Origin: Bacillota bacterium
Lineage (GTDB): Bacteria; Bacillota; Desulfotomaculia; Desulfotomaculales; Desulfallaceae
NCBI GenBank assembly: GCA_009781965.1
Contig: WQUS01000303.1
Location: 1-9,604 of the forward strand
DNA: 9,604 bases
Reading direction: 5' to 3'
Shown here one piece after another: positions 6,505 to 9,604 of the stretch (its first letter is position 1; each line of letters opens with the position of its first letter). The position numbers and the translations under genes were made by a program. The notes under the pieces are model-generated. The model was not told the DNA's origin. It did no database searches and saw nothing but the letters and a program-made list of their open reading frames with translations.

Positions 6505-7827
6505 TCAGGCGCCCCAACGCTGTTTGACAAAGGATGGAATGCCGCTGGATTCTCTTGGCCCCACCAGCACTTCCCAGTTGCTCAGCTCTTTGATTTTGCC
6601 GCTTAAGACTGCCACGCCGCCGGGGATGATTAATTTGCGGTGGGTTACTTTATCCATAATGCCGGAAGTGTTCAGCATTTCGGTAATTTTTTCCGGGGTA
6701 AATTTGCCTGCCGCCCAGCCGGTCATGACAGAAATGCCGTCCGTATCTACCGGCAGGATGTAGCCGTTAATGCGGCCGCTTTCCACATCGCCCTGGACAC
6801 AGAAGTAAGTAAGGGAGAAGTTGGTGGTTACGAATACCGGATCATCCGGTCCCGGATTACCTATTTCGTACAGTTTGGATTCCACGGCGATCGGTTTTTG
6901 CGGGTCGGTGTAAATGTTCAGTCTCAGGGTGATCAGCGGCAACACGTCGGCGGGATCGGCAGAGTCACAGACCACGATGCCGGCGTACTTGGCAATATAA
7001 ATGCCGGCGTCCACGACCGCTTGGATCGGGTCGGCGTTATCGGCAAAGGTAATGGTGGGATAGCCGAAAGAACGGAATTTTTTCAAAGCCTGGCGGCGAA
7101 TTTGGGTTTGGTCAGCCAGTACTTTGTTGACTTCCCGGGCGCCGGAATCAAGGAACAGTTTCTTGTAACCGGATTTATCCACCAAATCGGCCAGTTCATC
7201 CAGTCCGTTGCCTTTGATGACCAGCGGTGCGTCGTATTTCTTGGCCAGTTCCACCATTGCGTCCAGGTTGGCGGCGTTGGCCCCGCAAATCAGCGGGTTA
7301 TTGGCGCCGGCTACTTCCAGGGCGCTGCCCATGGCGGCGGCGTCTTCGCTGACCAGAACCAGCGGGAAAGCAGTGTTTTCCTGCACCGTTTTGACTGCGG
7401 CGGCAAATTTGGCGCTGTCCCCGGAAGCGTTATACACTGCTACCAGGTTGACATTGTGAATTTGACCCACGCGATCGAAAACCAGTTTGTTAATGGCCGC
7501 CACTTTGCCGGCGATATCGCTGTCGGTGTCTTTAACGGCGATGGCAATGCCCGTGGGGTGTTCGAAACGTTTGTCATGACGGAACAGTACCGTTTCGTTG
7601 CCCAGCGCTACTTCTTTTTCGCCTTTGCCGATTTTAACCAGCGCCACCGGCGGCGCGGAGGCCGAATCAAGCGCTTCCTTGGCTGCGTCGCTTACATGCG
7701 GGCACTGATCCAGGCTGGCTTTGCCGCTGGCCAGTTGCATGGCAAAGGCCAGGCAGGTCGGTTGGCCGCATTCCTTGCAGTTGGTTTTAGGAAGTTGTTT
7801 AAAAATTTCTAAACCTGTTAAACCCAT
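6505..7827 (-). CDS. acsC: Corrinoid iron-sulfur protein, large subunit (AcsC/CfsA)
   Basis: AcsC carries the [4Fe-4S] cluster that reductively reactivates the corrinoid and, together with AcsD, holds the cobalt cofactor. The N-terminal domain shows the expected CX2CX4CX16C pattern at C17, C20, C25 and C42 (NCKECGQPTCLAFAMQLASG). A TIM barrel follows (about residues 90-310), and then the C-terminal corrinoid-binding domain with the DTDGISVMTGWAAGKFTPEK segment. The length of 440 residues is close to the roughly 446 in M. thermoacetica. ATG 7827 has AAAGGGG about 9 nt upstream. A 174-bp gap with a hairpin and a tandem repeat separates it from acsB, and a 125-bp gap separates it from the CooC-like gene. 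The gene is intact. Confidence 0.96.
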   Translation of the reverse strand: MGLTGLEIFKQLPKTNCKECGQPTCLAFAMQLASGKASLDQCPHVSDAAKEALDSASAPPVALVKIGKGEKEVALGNETVLFRHDKRFEHPTGIAIAVKDTDSDIAGKVAAINKLVFDRVGQIHNVNLVAVYNASGDSAKFAAAVKTVQENTAFPLVLVSEDAAAMGSALEVAGANNPLICGANAANLDAMVELAKKYDAPLVIKGNGLDELADLVDKSGYKKLFLDSGAREVNKVLADQTQIRRQALKKFRSFGYPTITFADNADPIQAVVDAGIYIAKYAGIVVCDSADPADVLPLITLRLNIYTDPQKPIAVESKLYEIGNPGPDDPVFVTTNFSLTYFCVQGDVESGRINGYILPVDTDGISVMTGWAAGKFTPEKITEMLNTSGIMDKVTHRKLIIPGGVAVLSGKIKELSNWEVLVGPRESSGIPSFVKQRWGA

Positions 7828-7846
7828 TACTCCAAACCCCTTTCTC

Positions 7847-7874
7847 TAGATACTTATCGACAGATACTGATCGA
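7847..7874. repeat. 14-bp tandem direct repeat in the acsC leader
   Basis: TAGATACTTATCGA (7847-7860) is followed directly by CAGATACTGATCGA (7861-7874), matching at 12 of 14 positions. It ends about 20 bp before the acsC start codon, just upstream of the AAAGGGG ribosome-binding site. It could be a tandem operator or a small local duplication. Confidence 0.45.
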
Positions 7875-7928
7875 CTTTGCCGCCCCGTGCGCGTCCACAG
7901 GCTGGCCGTGGCAGCGCCGGGACGGTGC

Positions 7929-7952
7929 GACACCCCCCGACAGGGGGGTGTC
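7929..7952 (-). repeat. Perfect 10-bp GC hairpin between acsB and acsC, possibly a REP-like element
   Basis: GACACCCCCC (7929-7938) and GGGGGGTGTC (7943-7952) form a perfect 10-bp stem with a 4-nt loop, about 50 bp after the acsB stop. On the transcribed strand GCACCGTCCC follows the stem with no T-run, so it is not a standard intrinsic terminator. The flank on the acsB side reads AAAAGGGG. The 7877-7960 stretch is much richer in G+C than the rest of the gap. This fits an mRNA-stabilising intercistronic hairpin, or a dispersed REP-type repeat copied in from elsewhere in the genome. Confidence 0.5.
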
Positions 7953-8001
7953 CCCTTTTACGTTATTGTGCCTGTTATCGTTCCGGTTATCCGTACATTT
8001 A

Positions 8002-9604
8002 TTACATTAACGGATCCATAGTCAGCGCCGGGTGAGCTTTTTCTTCCAGGAAGGCCATAATCTCTTCGCCGCTGGTGCCTACGGACTCGTCCGCGATCTT
8101 ATCAACGAAGTCCCTGCCCAATCCGGCGTTCTCCGCCGCGTCTTCCAGGATCGGGCGCAGTTCTTCTTTCAGCGCTTTGGGTATCCATACCAGACGTCCC
8201 AAGCCGCCGTCAGCCGGTACAAACTTGGGCGAACCCAGGTATGATTTACCGATGCCCATGAAACCGGGCATTTGCGCGCCGCCGCCGATGGTGCCGGCCA
8301 GGGTGGTGAAGGTCATCCCCGAGGGGGTCATGCCGCCGTGTTCGCGGTTAACCACCATAAATCCGTTACACTCGGGCACCATGGCCAGGATGCACTCGAA
8401 GCAGCCGCAGGAGGTCATGGGGCTTTCCATGATGGTGTAGAAGTTTACGTTGGTGATGCTGCGCTGCGAATTATTGAAGCAGAAATCGTTAAATGACTGC
8501 CACTGACCCTTCGTGCCGTCCAGTTCGCCCTCTTTGGGGATGGGCTGGTTGGAGCCGTGGGGGTTGATTTCGAAGGCGGCCTTGGCGTCCAGCCAGCTCA
8601 CCGCGCCGCACAGACCGACCCGCTCGGGTGCGATTACGCACACGTGGGTAGGCGCAAAGCTTTGGCACAGGGTGCAGGAGTAAAAAGTGTCCACTTTCTC
8701 ATCCCGCAGTTCTTTGAGCCGCTCGTCACGCTTTTTGTAGTAGCTGCGGGCGACTTCGCGCATTTCCTTGACTTTCTCTTCGTCACTGTAGATGGTTACT
8801 TGTACCCGGTCTACGATGTTGGAGAAGTCGGATTTAATTTTGGCAAACAGAATATCGCCGATGTGTCTGAGGCGGAAGCCTTTAGCAAAGGCGTCTTTAC
8901 TGATTCGAATCCAGACGATGTCCCGCTGGGCGGTGTGCCAGAGCCCTTCGCCGTAGTTGGCGAAGTAGTGGATGCGCCGTTCCAGCACCGGTTCGAAGTC
9001 TTCCTGCATTTTACGGCCGTAGACGTCTACCAGGATGCCCAGGGACATCCGGCTGCCCGGTTCCACCGAGTCAATGTCGGGGCCGATGACTACGACTTTG
9101 CCGTCTTCAATCGTGTCGTCGCCCATGCGCACCAATTCAAAGGACGGTGATTTGGTGGCGCCGAATTCGACGTGCATTTCTTTTTTGCGGATGGACTCGC
9201 CTTCAAAGGCGGGGCCGATGGTGATGGGTACGTCGATGTCAATGGCGGTGATTTTGATGCCCCGGACTTCCAGACAGGTCTGGACGATTTTGTCATAATT
9301 CGGTTCGCTGACGAACCAATCTTTAATTTGTTTGTTTTCCGGCAGTTCCTGGTCGGTGATCACCGGGAAACCTACGTTGATGGCGCCCATTGCGGCGGCG
9401 GTTTTAACCATGTCATGCTCGCCCAGGTACAGGATGAACGCCAGCACGCGGCGGCGCTGATAGTCACGCTGAGCGTCATAGTCGCCGGCGGGAATACCGC
9501 CGAACATCATGCCGGCCCGCAGCGCGTAGTTGGCGGCGTGCACTACTTGGGTGAAATTGCCCAAGGGATAAGCGATGTAATCGACGCCGAGCTTGACGCC
9601 TTCT
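8002..9604 (-). CDS. acsB: Acetyl-CoA synthase (CODH/ACS beta subunit), 5'-truncated by the window edge
   Basis: AcsB makes acetyl-CoA from CO, CoA and the methyl group delivered by AcsCD, at its Ni-Ni-[4Fe-4S] A-cluster. The frame is open to the right edge, entering as EGVKLGVDYIAYPLGNFTQ, and ends with HPALTMDPLM and TAA, giving 533 residues. By alignment with the 729-residue M. thermoacetica enzyme, about 196 N-terminal residues lie outside the window. They include much of the domain that contacts CODH. All A-cluster ligands are kept with a constant offset: fragment C310, C313, C322 and C332 (YSCTLCQSFAPTHVC...GLCGA) match C506, C509, C518 and C528, and C399/C401 of SCGCFE match C595/C597, the distal-nickel ligands. 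The TTG at 9564 is internal, not a start. acsC follows after 174 bp. Confidence 0.97.
   Translation of the reverse strand, partial: EGVKLGVDYIAYPLGNFTQVVHAANYALRAGMMFGGIPAGDYDAQRDYQRRRVLAFILYLGEHDMVKTAAAMGAINVGFPVITDQELPENKQIKDWFVSEPNYDKIVQTCLEVRGIKITAIDIDVPITIGPAFEGESIRKKEMHVEFGATKSPSFELVRMGDDTIEDGKVVVIGPDIDSVEPGSRMSLGILVDVYGRKMQEDFEPVLERRIHYFANYGEGLWHTAQRDIVWIRISKDAFAKGFRLRHIGDILFAKIKSDFSNIVDRVQVTIYSDEEKVKEMREVARSYYKKRDERLKELRDEKVDTFYSCTLCQSFAPTHVCVIAPERVGLCGAVSWLDAKAAFEINPHGSNQPIPKEGELDGTKGQWQSFNDFCFNNSQRSITNVNFYTIMESPMTSCGCFECILAMVPECNGFMVVNREHGGMTPSGMTFTTLAGTIGGGAQMPGFMGIGKSYLGSPKFVPADGGLGRLVWIPKALKEELRPILEDAAENAGLGRDFVDKIADESVGTSGEEIMAFLEEKAHPALTMDPLM

Noticed and set aside
9562..9564. 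TTG at 9564 as the acsB start codon
   Set aside because: The frame continues upstream to the window edge with conserved AcsB sequence (GVKLGVDYIAYP), so the TTG is an internal leucine.

Overview
All real genes in this window lie on the minus strand, so they are transcribed from the right end towards the left. The window is most of a bacterial Wood-Ljungdahl (reductive acetyl-CoA) carbonyl-branch cluster followed by an electron-transfer module. In transcription order: acsB (acetyl-CoA synthase, 5' end outside the window), acsC (corrinoid iron-sulfur protein large subunit), a CooC/AcsF-type nickel-insertion ATPase, acsD (corrinoid protein small subunit), acsE (methyl-H4folate:corrinoid protein methyltransferase), then a 1008-residue two-module HdrA flavoprotein, an MvhD-type protein, and the start of one more gene cut by the left edge.

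The protein families, the gene order and the Shine-Dalgarno sites (AAAGGAG, GGGAGG, AAAGGGG) point to an anaerobic Firmicute of the Clostridia, such as an acetogen, a syntroph or a sulfate reducer related to the Moorella/Desulfotomaculum/Peptococcaceae group. The species cannot be named from the sequence alone. AcsE and AcsB align by eye with the Moorella thermoacetica proteins, and all the A-cluster and pterin-site residues are kept.

How the genes work together: AcsE moves the methyl group of methyl-H4folate onto the cobalt of AcsCD. AcsB condenses that methyl with CO and CoA to give acetyl-CoA, and the CooC-like ATPase probably loads nickel. HdrA plus MvhD form a flavin/Fe-S electron-transfer unit of the kind used for electron bifurcation or confurcation. 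Its position beside the methyl-branch machinery suggests it supplies or takes up electrons for this pathway. No hdrB or hdrC gene lies between acsE and hdrA, unlike the arrangement I recall for M. thermoacetica.

The most notable observation is that mvhD is interrupted by an in-frame TGA exactly where the family has the first Cys of its CHPGDCHY motif. The reading continues in the same frame with conserved MvhD sequence, and a 7-bp perfect hairpin with a GU-containing loop begins 12 nt after the TGA. This is best read as one selenoprotein of 149 residues (Sec66), not two short genes or a pseudogene. The next gene starts inside the mvhD 3' end, so its translation may depend on selenocysteine readthrough.

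Non-coding stretches: the acsB-acsC gap (174 bp) holds a perfect 10-bp GC hairpin and a 14-bp tandem repeat. The acsC-cooC gap (125 bp) holds three imperfect ACATTGCTG-type repeats next to a TATAAT box. The acsE-hdrA gap (214 bp) holds a 12-bp perfect hairpin and an irregular leader. I saw no tRNA, rRNA, CRISPR array or insertion sequence.
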